Assembly: GCF_024362695.1 (NCBI RefSeq)
Contig: NC_065417.1
Location: 3,155,001 to 3,219,000 of the forward strand
Reading direction: 5' to 3'
Source of the DNA: Pectinophora gossypiella
Lineage: Eukaryota; Arthropoda; Insecta; Lepidoptera; Gelechiidae
Length of the DNA: 64,000 nt
The position numbers were made by a program, and so were the translations under genes. The notes below the pieces were generated by a model. That model saw only the letters and a program-made list of their open reading frames with translations. It searched no databases and had not been told where the DNA came from. The stretch's first letter is position 1, and every line of letters starts with the position of its first letter. Below are positions 63,776-64,000 of the stretch, one piece after another.

Positions 63776-64000
63776 GTTTATGTTATGTATGCGATAATTG
63801 AAGTCAGCGCAAACGAGGACGCAGGCAAAAAGCAACTAAATTCAGTATAAAACGAGTCGGATCTATAAATCATGTATGAGGCTACATTCCTAATTAAGTA
63901 AATAAACTTTTTATACGAGATTTTATTCATTTTTCGCTCTAGATATTAATTCGGAGAACCAAGTGTAAAGGCGCAAGCAAAAGTCAGTGGTTGGCCTCGA

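Noticed and set aside
63512..63835. 107-aa minus-strand ORF that looks protein-like
   Set aside because: It lies on RepW, which recurs at 2085, 30505 and 42818. This is a repeat artefact, not a gene.
1..64000. CRISPR array, rRNA operon, LTR retrotransposon, intact transposase
   Set aside because: Looked for and not seen: there are no regularly spaced repeats with unique spacers, no paired LTRs, and no intact RT or transposase ORF.

Overview
The window looks like a moth or butterfly (Lepidoptera) nuclear genome: AT-rich, almost no host coding sequence, and densely packed with short retroelement debris. Typical signs are tRNA-derived SINEs with a perfect GGTTCGAATCC B box, 5'-truncated non-LTR (LINE) ends with simple-repeat tails (ATGT, GAT, AAAT, ATCT), and fold-back MITEs, many nested in each other. 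The order is inferred from repeat style; the species cannot be named from the sequence. Family names used here (SINE-A to F, LINE-K/P/Q/S, MITE-1 to 4, HP, RepG/T/V/W/X/Y) are my own labels.

One host gene is convincing. An intronless coding exon at 41486-42469 (+) encodes a 327-residue, 87-cysteine protein (27% Cys, no His, no aromatic residue) built from 2.3 tandem units of about 129 residues. It reads as a giant metallothionein. About 2 kb upstream lie three metal-response-element cores (TGCRCNC) within 41 bp, an AP-1-type TGAGTCA, a TATA box and a GTAAGT donor ending an ATG-free leader (about 39493-39571). A TTTCAG acceptor at 41426 would join this leader to the coding exon. The inferred 1.86-kb intron is filled with SINE, LINE and MITE fragments. 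Three AATAAA signals follow the stop codon.

Layout. 1-2.2 kb: a CR1/Jockey-type LINE end, MITE-3 with an insertion, a SINE-A, then a GC-rich hairpin island beside a 60-bp perfect inverted repeat. 2.2-9.3 kb: RepV, MITE-1, a MITE-2 pair, SINE-C, split SINE-A. 9.3-17 kb: low-copy AT-rich DNA with SINE-A/B/D/E, LINE-K and a CR1-like 3' end. 17-29 kb: SINE-C, LINE-P, a 94-bp tandem repeat, long-arm MITEs, HP fold-backs and several minus-strand SINE-A. 29-39 kb: RepV, RepW, a local duplication with filled and empty LINE sites, a doubled octamer/CRE motif, SINE-A and SINE-B, RepX. 39-43.5 kb: the metallothionein locus. 43.5-64 kb: SINE-A/B, LINE-K/Q, RepV, MITE-1, a twin-primed LINE-Q and further nested MITEs. 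No rRNA, true tRNA gene, CRISPR array or intact transposon ORF was found.

Two points stand out in the mobile fraction. Three SINE families with unrelated heads (two tRNA-like, one tRNA/5S rRNA chimera) share one central domain. Many families also share just two kinds of 3' tail, which suggests a few LINE machineries mobilise most of them.
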